Shown piece by piece: positions 45,274 through 55,000 of a stretch of 64,000 nucleotides of DNA. Under the pieces are notes generated by a model. That model was not told the origin of the DNA. It worked only from the letters and a program-made list of their open reading frames with translations, and made no database searches. This DNA is from Streptomyces thermolilacinus SPC6 (GTDB lineage: Bacteria; Actinomycetota; Actinomycetes; Streptomycetales; Streptomycetaceae), in contig NZ_ASHX02000001.1 in assembly GCF_000478605.2 (NCBI RefSeq), positions 1,470,383 to 1,534,382 on the forward strand, written 5' to 3'. Made by a program: the position numbers and the translations under genes. Positions within the stretch are counted from its first letter, which is position 1. The number at the start of each line of letters is the position of its first letter.

Positions 45274-46757
45274 CTGCCCGCCTCCTCGAGTACCTCGGCC
45301 ACCAGGTCCACGCCTTCGGTGCCCACGACCTTCGCCTTGACCATACGGCCGACGGCCAGCCCGGCGCTCGTCGGGAACAGCACCTGTCCGTCCGTCTCCG
45401 GCGCCTGGTGCGCCGCGCGGCCGGCACCGGCGTACTCGTCCTCGTCGAGGTCGTCGCCCTCGACGGACTCCACCAGTACTTCCAGGGTCTCTCCCAGACG
45501 CTCCTCCGCACGCTGGGAGGTGAGCTCCTCGGCGAGCCGGGACAGGTGGGCGAGACGCGCGTCGACGGTCTCCTGGTCGAGTTTGTTCTCGTACGTGGCG
45601 GCCTCGGTGCCGTCCTCGTCGGAGTAGCCGAACACGCCGATCGCGTCGAGGCGGGCGTTGACGAGGAAACGCTCCAGCTCGGCGAAGTCCTCCTCGGTCT
45701 CGCCGGGGAAGCCGACGATGAAGTTGGACCGCACACCCGCCTGCGGGGCCTTGCCCCGGATCGTGTCGAGCAGCTCCAGGAACCGGTCCGTGTCGCCGAA
45801 GCGGCGCATGGAGCGCAGCACGGCGGGCGCGGAGTGCTGGAACGACAGGTCGAAGTAGGGCGCGACCTTCTCGGTGGACGTCAGCACGTCGATCAGGCCG
45901 GGCCGCATCTCGGCGGGCTGGAGGTAGCTGACGCGGACGCGCTCGATGCCGTCCACGGCGGCCAGCTCGGGCAGCAGCGTCTCCAGCAGGCGGATGTCGC
46001 CGAGGTCCTTGCCGTACGAGGTGTTGTTCTCGGAGACCAGCATGATCTCCTTGACGCCCTGCTCGGCCAGCCAGCGCGTCTCGCCCAGCACGTCGCTGGG
46101 GCGGCGCGACACGAAGGAGCCGCGGAAGGACGGGATGGCGCAGAACGAACAGCGGCGGTCGCAGCCGGAGGCCAGCTTCACGGAGGCGACGGGGCTCGTG
46201 TCCAGGCGGCGGCGCAGCGGGGCGCGCGGTCCGGAGGCGGGCGCGACGCCCTCGGGGAGGTCCTCGGGGGCGGGCGCGGGCTCCTGCGCGTGGCCGGGCA
46301 GCGCGACCGCGGCGGCCGCGTCCTGGCGCTGCACGGGGCTGAGCGGCAGCAGCTTGCGCCGGTCGCGCGGGGTGTGGGCCTCCACGTTGCCGCCGCTGAG
46401 GATGGTCTGGAGGCGGTCGGAGATGTCGGTGTAGTCGTCGAAGCCGAGCACGCCGTCGGCCTCGGGCAGGGCTTCGGCGAGCTCCTTGCCGTACCGCTCG
46501 GCCATGCAGCCGACGGCGACGACGGCCTGGGTGCGGCCGTGGTCCTTCAGATCGTTCGCTTCGAGGAGGGCGTCGACGGAGTCCTTCTTGGCGGCCTCGA
46601 CGAAGCCGCAGGTGTTGACGACGGCGACATCGGCCTCGGCGGCGTCCTCGACGAGCTCCCAGCCGTCCGCTGCCAGGCGGCCTGCGAGCTCCTCCGAGTC
46701 CACCTCGTTACGGGCGCAGCCAAGAGTGACAAGGGCGACGGTACGGCGTTCGGGCAT
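45270..46757 (-). CDS. rimO: Ribosomal protein S12 methylthiotransferase RimO
   Basis: RimO is a radical-SAM enzyme, sister of MiaB, that methylthiolates an aspartate of ribosomal protein S12. The 495-residue protein has cluster cysteines in [16 protein letters not shown] and VGCMAERY, the radical-SAM motif [11 protein letters not shown], and a TRAM domain (about 420-490). Compared with other RimO proteins it has a Pro/Ala/Glu-rich insert (about 140-185) between the first two domains, common in streptomycetes. The ATG at 46757 is the conserved [14 protein letters not shown] start; no strong ribosome site. It heads the rimO-pgsA-cinA-clgR operon. Confidence 0.93.
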   Translation of the reverse strand: MPERRTVALVTLGCARNEVDSEELAGRLAADGWELVEDAAEADVAVVNTCGFVEAAKKDSVDALLEANDLKDHGRTQAVVAVGCMAERYGKELAEALPEADGVLGFDDYTDISDRLQTILSGGNVEAHTPRDRRKLLPLSPVQRQDAAAAVALPGHAQEPAPAPEDLPEGVAPASGPRAPLRRRLDTSPVASVKLASGCDRRCSFCAIPSFRGSFVSRRPSDVLGETRWLAEQGVKEIMLVSENNTSYGKDLGDIRLLETLLPELAAVDGIERVRVSYLQPAEMRPGLIDVLTSTEKVAPYFDLSFQHSAPAVLRSMRRFGDTDRFLELLDTIRGKAPQAGVRSNFIVGFPGETEEDFAELERFLVNARLDAIGVFGYSDEDGTEAATYENKLDQETVDARLAHLSRLAEELTSQRAEERLGETLEVLVESVEGDDLDEDEYAGAGRAAHQAPETDGQVLFPTSAGLAVGRMVKAKVVGTEGVDLVAEVLEEAGR

Positions 46758-47074
46758 GGACTCAAGACTACTTTGTCCCCGAGGCCCCTCCGCCGCGCAG
46801 GTCCGGCCCCCACCGCCGCACCCGGTCCCGCGCCGCCGCACAGGCCCGAACCCCGCCGCCGCACAGGCCCGGCCCCCGCAGCCCGCACAGGTCCCCGCCC
46901 CGTCCAAGGCCCCTCCCCCGCGTCCGGCCCCACCCCGTCCGAGGCACCCCCGGGCCGCCCGCACCGCGAAGTGCCGCAGGCCCCGCCCCTGCCCCCGGGT
47001 CGGGGGCGCGGGCGTGGCCTGCGGCGGGGGGGGGCGGTGGCCGGTGGTGCGTGAGGGGCAGGGGACCCGGGCGG
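46758..47074. other. C-rich gap between the RodZ-like gene and rimO
   Basis: These 317 bases contain no supported gene. The rimO promoter must lie here on the minus strand. A C-rich degenerate repeat block fills 46790-46920 (units like GCCGCCGCACAGGCCCG at about 46832 and 46854). A large hairpin at 46973-47025 sits near the end of the upstream gene. Confidence 0.6.
46973..47025 (-). terminator. Terminator after the RodZ-like gene
   Basis: A long imperfect hairpin: outer 10 bp perfect (46973-46982 with 47016-47025), then 5 bp, a 2-by-2 mismatch, then 7 bp closing a 3-base loop. It starts 50 bases after the preceding gene's stop. Confidence 0.75.
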
Positions 47075-47941
47075 TCAGCCGACCTGGGGGTCGCCCTTGG
47101 TGTAGCTGAGCCGCTCGACCTGGCCGGGGGCGAACTCGTCCTCGACCTTCTTGCCGTTCACGAACAGTTCGATCGCCCCGGCGTTGCCGAGGATGAGGTC
47201 GAGCCGCTCGTCGTCCTGGAAGGTCTTCGAGTCGCCCTTCATGAGCAGGCCGTCGAAGAGCAGCTTGCCGTCGCGGGCCTTGGCCGAGATCCAGCTCTTG
47301 TCGTCGATCGCGGTGAGCTTGACCGTGACCTTGTCCTGGGGGACGGCCGCGATCGCGCTCTCCGTGGGGGCGGGCGCGGGCTTGGACGGGGCGGGCTTGG
47401 GTGCCTGAGTGGGGGACTTGACCGCGGCGGGTGCCTCGGCCACGTTCCTGCTGTTGCCGGAGTCGTCCTGTCCGAAGAGGGTGAAGCCGACGAAGCCGAC
47501 CACCGCGACGAGCGCGGCGACCATGGCGGCGGTCCAGTTGGGCCGGCGCCGCTCCGGGCGAATCCGCTCCGCCTCGAACATGGGTGCGGCCGGAGTGGGG
47601 GCGGGACGGCCGCCGTGCTCCGCGTCGTACTGCTCGACGAGGGCGGCCGGGTCGAGCCCGACGGCCCGTGCGAGGGTCCGTACGTGCCCGCGGGCGTACA
47701 CGTCGCCGCCGCACCGCGAGAAGTCGTCCTCCTCGATCGCGTGCACGATGGGGACGCGCACACGCGTGGAGTTGCTGACCTCCTCGACGGTCAGGTTCGC
47801 GGCGACACGTGCGTCGCGGAGCGCACGGCCGATCGAGGGCCGGTCGGCAGCGAGCCGGTCGTCCGGGGTCCGGTCGTCCTCGGGGAGCGAAGGCCGGTCG
47901 TCTTCGGGGGAGTTGCCGTCGGGGGCGTTGCCGATGGACAC
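47075..47941 (-). CDS. RodZ-like membrane HTH protein
   Basis: This 288-residue protein has an N-terminal helix-turn-helix (about 30-95: [49 protein letters not shown]). A single span follows at about 135-155 ([18 protein letters not shown]), then a Pro/Ala linker, and an extracytoplasmic DUF4115-type beta domain (about 205-288). This layout is that of RodZ, which links MreB to the cell-wall machinery in rods, but in Streptomyces its role is not settled. GTG at 47941 (AAAGG 7 bases upstream) gives the family start; the longer frame is not conserved. It lies downstream of ftsK. Confidence 0.85.
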   Translation of the reverse strand: MSIGNAPDGNSPEDDRPSLPEDDRTPDDRLAADRPSIGRALRDARVAANLTVEEVSNSTRVRVPIVHAIEEDDFSRCGGDVYARGHVRTLARAVGLDPAALVEQYDAEHGGRPAPTPAAPMFEAERIRPERRRPNWTAAMVAALVAVVGFVGFTLFGQDDSGNSRNVAEAPAAVKSPTQAPKPAPSKPAPAPTESAIAAVPQDKVTVKLTAIDDKSWISAKARDGKLLFDGLLMKGDSKTFQDDERLDLILGNAGAIELFVNGKKVEDEFAPGQVERLSYTKGDPQVG

Positions 47942-48155
47942 GAGGGCGCCTTTCGAGCGTGTAACCACCTGCTGGAGGTTCAGTCTATGGGTGGTGCGAA
48001 AGGGTGGAGCAACCGGGCGGACGTGGTTTGTACGCCATCGGAATGGCCGTCGCCCGCGGTGCGGGGACCACCATTCTCCGCCCCTTCCCCCAACTTGACG
48101 TACAGCCTGGGGCAACGGTTGCTCACGGTTCTCTTACGGGTGGGACACGGTCGGG

Positions 48156-51002
48156 TCAGGAGCCGCTCTCGCCGCGGATCGAGGCGAGTACGCCGTCCAG
48201 GTCGTCCGGTTTCACCAGGACGTCCCGGGCCTTGGACCCCTCGCTGGGGCCGACGATGTTCCGTGACTCCATCAGGTCCATGAGCCTGCCCGCCTTGGCG
48301 AAGCCGACACGCAGCTTCCGCTGGAGCATCGACGTGGAGCCGAACTGTGTGGAGACGACCAGCTCGGCCGCCTGGCACAGCAGGTCGAGGTCATCGCCGA
48401 TCTCCTCGTCGATCTCCTTCTTCTGCTTGGTCCCGGTGGTGACGTCGTCGCGGAAGACCGGCGCCATCTGCTCCTTGCAGTGCCGGACGACCGCCGCGAC
48501 CTCCTCCTCCGTGACGAACGCGCCCTGAAGCCGTACGGGCTTGTTCGCGCCCATCGGCAGGAACAGGCCGTCGCCCTTGCCGATGAGCTTCTCGGCGCCG
48601 GGCTGGTCGAGGATGACGCGGCTGTCGGCGAGGGAGGAGGTGGCGAAGGCGAGCCGGGAGGGCACGTTCGCCTTGATGAGGCCGGTGACCACGTCCACGG
48701 ACGGCCGCTGCGTCGCGAGCACCAGGTGGATGCCGGCGGCGCGGGCCAGCTGGGTGATGCGGACGATGGCGTCCTCGACGTCGCGCGGCGCGACCATCAT
48801 CAGGTCGGCCAGCTCGTCCACGATGACCAGCAGGTACGGGTAGGGATGGAGCTCCCGCTCGCTGCCCGGGGGCGTCTTCAGCTTGCCGCTGCGGACGGCC
48901 GCGTTGAAGTCGTCGATGTGCCGGTATCCGAACGCCGCCAGGTCGTCGTAGCGCAGGTCCATCTCGCGCACGACCCACTGGAGCGCCTCGGCGGCCCGCT
49001 TGGGGTTGGTGATGATCGGCGTGATCAGGTGCGGGATGCCCTCGTACGCGGTCAGCTCCACGCGCTTGGGATCGACCAGCACCATCCGGACGTCCTCGGG
49101 GGTCGCCCTTATCATCACCGAGGTGATGAGGCAGTTGATGCAGGACGACTTGCCCGAGCCGGTGGCGCCGGCGACCAGCACGTGCGGCATCGTCGCCAGA
49201 TTGGCCATCACATAGCCGCCCTCGACGTCCTTGCCGAGCGCGACCAGCATCGGATGGTCGTCCTCGGCCGCGTCGGCGAGCCGCAGCACGTCGCCGAGCT
49301 TGACCATCTCGCGGTCCGTGTTGGGGATCTCGATGCCGACGGCGGACTTCCCCGGGATCGGCGAGATGATCCGCACGTCCGGGCTGGCGACGGCGTACGC
49401 GATGTTCTTGGCGAGCGCCGTGATCTTCTCGACCTTCACGGCCGGGCCGAGCTCCACCTCGTAGCGGGTGACCGTCGGCCCCCGGGTGAAGCCGGTGACC
49501 TCGGCGTCCACCTTGAACTCGGCGAAGACGTTGCGCAGGGACGCGGCGATGGCGTCGTTGGCGGCGGTGCGCGTCTTGCCGGGCCCGCCGCGCTCCAGCA
49601 GGTCGAGGGAGGGCAGCGCGTACGTGATGTCCCCGGCGAGCTGGAGCTGCTCGACCCGCGGCGGCATCGGCTCGGACGTCTCCCGTACGGGCGCGGGCTT
49701 GGTGAGGTCCGGTACGAGGTGGCCGCCGTCCTCCTCGCGCGCGGGCGGTACGGCGGGACCGGCCGCCCCGGCCTGGCCCTGGCCCCGGCCCACGGCGCGC
49801 CCGGCGTCCCGCCCGCCGGCCCCCGCGCCCGTACCGGACCCGGCCTGGTCGCGCTCCGGGGTGACGTCCCTGGTCAGGTCGGCCACGAGGGGCGAGGGTG
49901 AAATGCCGTTCAGTACGGCGCCGTCGAGGTCGGCGGCGGCGGCCGCGGCGATGTCCACGGCGTCCAGCGGCCGCCCGAACCCGGGTTCGGCGGGCTCGGG
50001 CGCCTTGCGGGTGCGGGTGCGCCTGCGGCGGGTGAGCGCCGCCTCCTCGGCCTGCTCGGGGTCGTACCCGTCGGCGGCGGGGGCGCGTCGGCGCGAGGGT
50101 CCGGGCAGGGCCTCGCGCCACTGCTCGTCGTACCGCTGGTCGTCGTCGCTGAGTGTCTCGTACGGCTCGATGACGCCGAGCCGCTCGCCGAGGGCCCGCA
50201 GGCGGCGGGGGATCGCGTTGACGGGCGTCGCCGTGACGACGAGCAGCCCGAAGACCGTCAGCAGGACGAGCAGCGGGACGGCGAGGACCTCGCCGGTCAT
50301 GAAGATCAGGGGGGTGGAGGCGGCCCAGCCGATGAGGCCGCCCGCGTCCTGCATGGCCTGGGCGCCCTCGTCGCGGCCGGGTGAGCCGCACGCGATGTGG
50401 ACCTGGCCGAGGACGCCGATGACCAGTGCGGACAGGCCGATGACGATGCGCCCGTTCGCCTCCGGCTTCTCGGGGTGGAGGATCAGCCGGACGGCCATGG
50501 TGCCGATGAGGAGCGGCACGAGCAGGTCGAGCCGGCCGAACGCCCCGGTGACCAGCATGTCCACCAGGTCGCCGACGGGGCCGCGGAGGTTCGCCCAGGT
50601 GCCGGCCGCGACGACGAGGGCGAGGCCGATCAGCAGCAGGGCGAGGCCGTCCTTGCGGTGGGCGGGGTCGAGTCCCTTCGCGCCGCGCCCTATGCCCCGG
50701 AACAGGGCGCCGACGGCGTGGGCGAGGCCCAGCCACAGGGCGCGGACGATCCGGTAGACGCCGTTCGTGGGGGACGGTGCCGCCTTGGGTGCCGGTCTGG
50801 CCGCCCTCTTCGCGGTCTTCTTGGCGGGGGGCTTCTTCGCCGCGCCCTTCCTGACGGGGGCGGGCTGCTTGGCGGCGGTCTTCTTGGCGGGCGGTTTGCC
50901 GGGCGCCGCCTTCTGCGCGGCGCCCGTCGTACGGCCGGCGGCGCGCGGCTTCGCGGTGCCCGCCGTGCCGTGGGGACCCTTGCCGGACGTACGTGAGGCC
51001 AT
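48156..51002 (-). CDS. ftsK: DNA translocase FtsK
   Basis: FtsK pumps chromosomes away from closing sporulation septa; in Streptomyces it protects ends and termini. The 948-residue protein has a Lys/Ala/Pro-rich basic lead (1-85), four spans (about 115-270), a long linker with an Ala/Gly-rich part, then the RecA-like motor. The motor has Walker A GATGSGKSS near 620 and Walker B LLVIVDELADLMM. A gamma DNA-reading domain ends it (about 870-945, CQAAELVVSTQFGSTSMLQR..GRLMDLMESRNIVGPSEG in outline). ATG at 51002 (MASRTSGKG) is used; a longer start is not conserved. The RodZ-like gene follows after 214 bases. Confidence 0.95.
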   Translation of the reverse strand: MASRTSGKGPHGTAGTAKPRAAGRTTGAAQKAAPGKPPAKKTAAKQPAPVRKGAAKKPPAKKTAKRAARPAPKAAPSPTNGVYRIVRALWLGLAHAVGALFRGIGRGAKGLDPAHRKDGLALLLIGLALVVAAGTWANLRGPVGDLVDMLVTGAFGRLDLLVPLLIGTMAVRLILHPEKPEANGRIVIGLSALVIGVLGQVHIACGSPGRDEGAQAMQDAGGLIGWAASTPLIFMTGEVLAVPLLVLLTVFGLLVVTATPVNAIPRRLRALGERLGVIEPYETLSDDDQRYDEQWREALPGPSRRRAPAADGYDPEQAEEAALTRRRRTRTRKAPEPAEPGFGRPLDAVDIAAAAAADLDGAVLNGISPSPLVADLTRDVTPERDQAGSGTGAGAGGRDAGRAVGRGQGQAGAAGPAVPPAREEDGGHLVPDLTKPAPVRETSEPMPPRVEQLQLAGDITYALPSLDLLERGGPGKTRTAANDAIAASLRNVFAEFKVDAEVTGFTRGPTVTRYEVELGPAVKVEKITALAKNIAYAVASPDVRIISPIPGKSAVGIEIPNTDREMVKLGDVLRLADAAEDDHPMLVALGKDVEGGYVMANLATMPHVLVAGATGSGKSSCINCLITSVMIRATPEDVRMVLVDPKRVELTAYEGIPHLITPIITNPKRAAEALQWVVREMDLRYDDLAAFGYRHIDDFNAAVRSGKLKTPPGSERELHPYPYLLVIVDELADLMMVAPRDVEDAIVRITQLARAAGIHLVLATQRPSVDVVTGLIKANVPSRLAFATSSLADSRVILDQPGAEKLIGKGDGLFLPMGANKPVRLQGAFVTEEEVAAVVRHCKEQMAPVFRDDVTTGTKQKKEIDEEIGDDLDLLCQAAELVVSTQFGSTSMLQRKLRVGFAKAGRLMDLMESRNIVGPSEGSKARDVLVKPDDLDGVLASIRGESGS

Positions 51003-51155
51003 GGGGGTGAGGTTACCGGTGTGGGCGGCGCGGAACACGCGTCCGCCCCCTTCACCCGTTCGTGTCGCCGCCGTGGTGGACGGAAGGTGACGCGCCTTCA
51101 AGTGGCGTCGTCGGCCCGGGAAGGGTCAGGTGGCGCCGCCTGGCACGGGGAGGCT

Positions 51156-51839
51156 TCAGGAGGCGGGAAGGCCGGAGCCGCCGCCTCCGGTGCCGGGCTC
51201 CAGCGCGTCCAGCGCCCGCCGCAGGCCCGTCAGCTTCCGCTCCAGGTGCGCGGCCGTGGCGACGGCGGCCGCGTCGGCGGACTCCTCGTCAAGCTGCTTC
51301 GACAGCGCCTCCGCCTGCTCCTCGACAGCGGCGAGCCGCGCGGACAGCTCGGCGAGGAGACCCGCGGACTCCTTCGACGCCACGCCGCCCTGGCCGCCGT
51401 TGCTGCCCTCCAACTGGAGGCGCAGGAGCGCGGCCTGTTCGCGCAGCTGACAGTTCTTCATGTACAGCTCGACGAATACGGAGACCTTGGCACGCAGGAC
51501 CCACGGGTCGAACGGCTTGGAGATGTAGTCCACCGCGCCCGCGGCGTATCCCCGGAAGGTGTGGTGGGGGCCGTGGTTGATGGCGGTGAGGAAGATGATC
51601 GGAATGTCGCGGGTGCGTTCCCGCCGTTTGATGTGGGCGGCCGTTTCGAAACCGTCCATGCCCGGCATCTGCACATCCAGAAGGATGACCGCGAAGTCGT
51701 CCGTCAGCAGCGCCTTGAGCGCTTCCTCCCCTGACGATGCCCGTACCAGTGTCTGATCGAGCGCGGAGAGGATGGCCTCCAGCGCCAGCAGATTCTCCGG
51801 CCGGTCATCGACCAGGAGGATCTTGGCCTTCTGCACCAT
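51156..51839 (-). CDS. osaB: Response regulator OsaB
   Basis: OsaB is a single-domain response regulator paired with OsaA; in S. coelicolor the pair is needed for osmoadaptation and affects antibiotic production. The 227-residue protein has a receiver domain (1-125) with LLVDDRPENL, phospho-Asp in ILLDVQMPGMDG near residue 58, FLTAI, and SKPFD. A coiled-coil-like helix (about 140-210, Leu/Glu/Ala-rich) replaces a DNA-binding domain, so it likely acts by protein contacts. The ATG at 51839 (GAGGAGG 7 bases upstream) is preferred; an earlier frame extends to 52043. It is 244 bases downstream of osaA on the same strand. Confidence 0.9.
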   Translation of the reverse strand: MVQKAKILLVDDRPENLLALEAILSALDQTLVRASSGEEALKALLTDDFAVILLDVQMPGMDGFETAAHIKRRERTRDIPIIFLTAINHGPHHTFRGYAAGAVDYISKPFDPWVLRAKVSVFVELYMKNCQLREQAALLRLQLEGSNGGQGGVASKESAGLLAELSARLAAVEEQAEALSKQLDEESADAAAVATAAHLERKLTGLRRALDALEPGTGGGGSGLPAS

Positions 51840-52083
51840 GGCCCGTCCTCCTCGCCCCGGCAGTTGGCCGGGCGCCGCCCCAGGGGACGACTCCCGTGTG
51901 CCGTCCGTCCTTGTGCCGGTCATGGTAGCCGCACCCCGCCCATCACCACACCCTGTCACCGCGATGTCACTGTGCACATAGCGGAAACGTGGCGGGAGAC
52001 GAGAAGGTTCCCCGAATAGCGCCACTTCACACGCCTCCGGCAACTGCCACGTGACGCGTTATCGAAAATTGTTCAAACCGCGA

Positions 52084-55000
52084 TCACTTTCCGTGCATCC
52101 ACTGATCCATTACAGCGAGAAGGTGATCGGGATCGACCGGCTTGGTGACGTAATCCGACGCTCCCGAGTCGATCGCCTTCTCCCGGTCGCCCTTCATCGC
52201 CTTCGCGGTCAGCGCGATGATCGGCAGCCCCGCGAACTGCGGCATCCTGCGGATCGCCGTCGTCGTCGCGTACCCGTCCATCTCCGGCATCATGATGTCC
52301 ATCAGCACGACCGTCACATCGTCGTGCTGCTCCAGGACCTCGATGCCCTCCCGGCCGTTCTCCGCGTACAGCACCGACAGCCCGTGCTGCTCCAGCACGC
52401 TGGTCAACGCGAAGACGTTGCGGATGTCGTCGTCCACGATCAGCACCTTCTCGCCGCTGAACTGGAACGTGCGGCGCTGCTCCCCGGCCTCCTGGCCGCC
52501 CGGCGCCTCCTGGCCCGCGCCGGCGCCCTGCCGGCCGTCCCCGGAGCCCGTACGGGCCTCCGCCGCCGCGGCCGCCTTGCGGCGGTGCCGGAACAACGCG
52601 CCCGTACCGGCCTGCCGCGCCTCACCCGCGCCCGTACCCGTACCGTGCGCGGGCGCCGGTGCCTCCGGCGCGCCGGGTGCCGCCGGGGCGGGGCCCCCGG
52701 CCGCCGGCAGCGCCAGGGGCGCCGTACCGGAACCGTCGAGCCCCGTCTCGTCGGCCGATGCGCCGTGGGAGACGTCCTGTGGGACGCCGACCCCGGGGCC
52801 GTACCCGTTCGGCGGCAGCTCGTTGACGTGCAGCGGCAGGTACAGCGTGAACGTCGAGCCCCGGCCCGGCTCGCTCGCCGCGTGGATCTCGCCGCCCAGC
52901 AGCCGGGCGATCTCGCGGCTGATGGACAGCCCCAGACCCGTACCGCCGTACTTGCGGCTCGTCGTGCCGTCCGCCTGCTTGAACGCCTCGAAGATCACCC
53001 GCATCTTGCTCGCGGCGATCCCGATGCCCGTGTCCGTCACCGAGAACGCGATCAGATCGGCGTCCGGGTCCCGCAGCGAACCGGCCTCCAGCAGCTGCTC
53101 CCGGATCGACGCCGGGACATCGGCCTTCGCCGGGCGGATGACCAGCTCCACCGCGCCCGTGTCGGTGAACTTCACCGCGTTCGACAGCAGGTTCCGCAGC
53201 ACCTGGAGCAGCCGCTGCTCGTCCGTGTGGAGCGTCGCGGGCAGCTCCGGGGAGACCCGCACGGAGAAGTCGAGGCCCTTCTCGGCGGTCAGCGGCCGGA
53301 ACGTCGCCTCCACGTAGTCCACCAGCTGCACCAGCGCGATCCGCGTCGGGCTGACGTCCATCTTTCCCGCCTCGACCTTCGACAGGTCCAGGATGTCGTT
53401 GATCAGCTGGAGCAGGTCGGAGCCCGCGCCGTGGATCGTCTCGGCGAACTCCACCTGCTTCGGCGACAGATTGCCGTCCGCGTTGTCCGCGAGCAGCTTC
53501 GCCAGGATCAGCAGCGAGTTGAGCGGGGTCCGCAGCTCGTGCGACATGTTCGCCAGGAACTCGGACTTGTAGCGCATGGAGACCGCGAGCTGCTCGGCCC
53601 GCTCCTCCAGCACCTGCCGCGCCTCCTCGATCTCGGTGTTCTTCACCTCGATGTCGCGGTTCTGCTGCGCCAGCAGCTCGGCCTTCTCCTCCAGTTCGGC
53701 GTTGGAGTCCTGGAGCGCCTTCTGCCGGTTCTCCAGCTCCGCGGACCGCTCCCGCAGCTGCTCGGTCAGCTCCTGCGACTGCTTCAGCAGCACCTCGGTC
53801 TTGCTGTTGACGCTGATCGTGTTGACGCTCGTCGCGATCATCTCGGCGATCTGGTTCAGGAAGTCCCGCTGGATCTGCGTGAACGGCTGGAACGACGCCA
53901 GCTCGATCACCCCGAGGACCTTCCCCTCGAACAGCACCGGAAGCACGATCACATGCGCCGGGGCGGCCTCCCCGAGACCCGACGAGATCTTCAGGTACCC
54001 CGGCGGGACGTTCACCTGGATCGTCCGCTTCTCCTCGGCGGCCGTCCCGATCAGCGTCTCCCCCGGCCGGAACGACGTCGGCATCGACCCGGCCGAGTAG
54101 CCGTAACTGGCCCGCATCCGCAGCTCGTACGAACCGTCGTCCTCACCGCCCGGCTCCGCCGAACCGCCACCGGTCGGCACGGCCAGGAAGAACGCGCCGT
54201 GCTGCGCGGAGACGACCGGCGTCAGCTCGCTCATGATCAGCGACGCCACGTCGTCCAGGTCCCGGCGGCCCTGCATCAGACCGGAGATCCGGGCGAGATT
54301 GCCCTTCAGCCAGTCCTGCTCCTCGTTGGCCAGCGTCGTGTCGCGCAGGTTCGCGATCATCGTGTTGATGTTGTCCTGGAGGACCTGGATCTCGCCGGAC
54401 GCGTCCACGTCGATCTTCAGGTTCAGATCGCCGCGCGTCACCGCCGTGGCGACCGCCGCGATGGCACGCACCTGCCGGGTGAGGTTCCCGGCCATCTCGT
54501 TCACCGACTCGGTGAGGTCCCGCCACGTGCCGTCGACGTCCCGTACGCGGGCCTGGCCGCCGAGGATGCCCTCCGTGCCCACCTCGCGGGCGACGCGCGT
54601 GACCTCCTCCGCGAACGACGACAGCTGGTCGACCATCGTGTTGATGGTGTTCTTCAGCTCCTGGATCTCACCGCGCGCGTCGATGTCGATCTTCTTGGTG
54701 AGGTCGCCCTTGGCGATGGCCGTCGTGACCGCCGCGATCTGCCGCACCTGACCGGTCAGGTTGGACGCCATCGAGTTCACCGACTCGGTGAGGTCCTTCC
54801 ACGTACCGGACACGCCCGGCACACGTGCCTGGCCGCCCAGTTCGCCCTCGGTGCCCACCTCGCGCGCCACCCGCGTGACCTCGTCGGCGAACGACGAAAG
54901 CGTCGTCACCATCGTGTTGACCGTGTCGGCCAGCTCCGCGACCTCGCCGCGCGCCTCGACGGTCACCTTCTTCGTCAGGTCTCCGTTGGCGACGGCCGAC

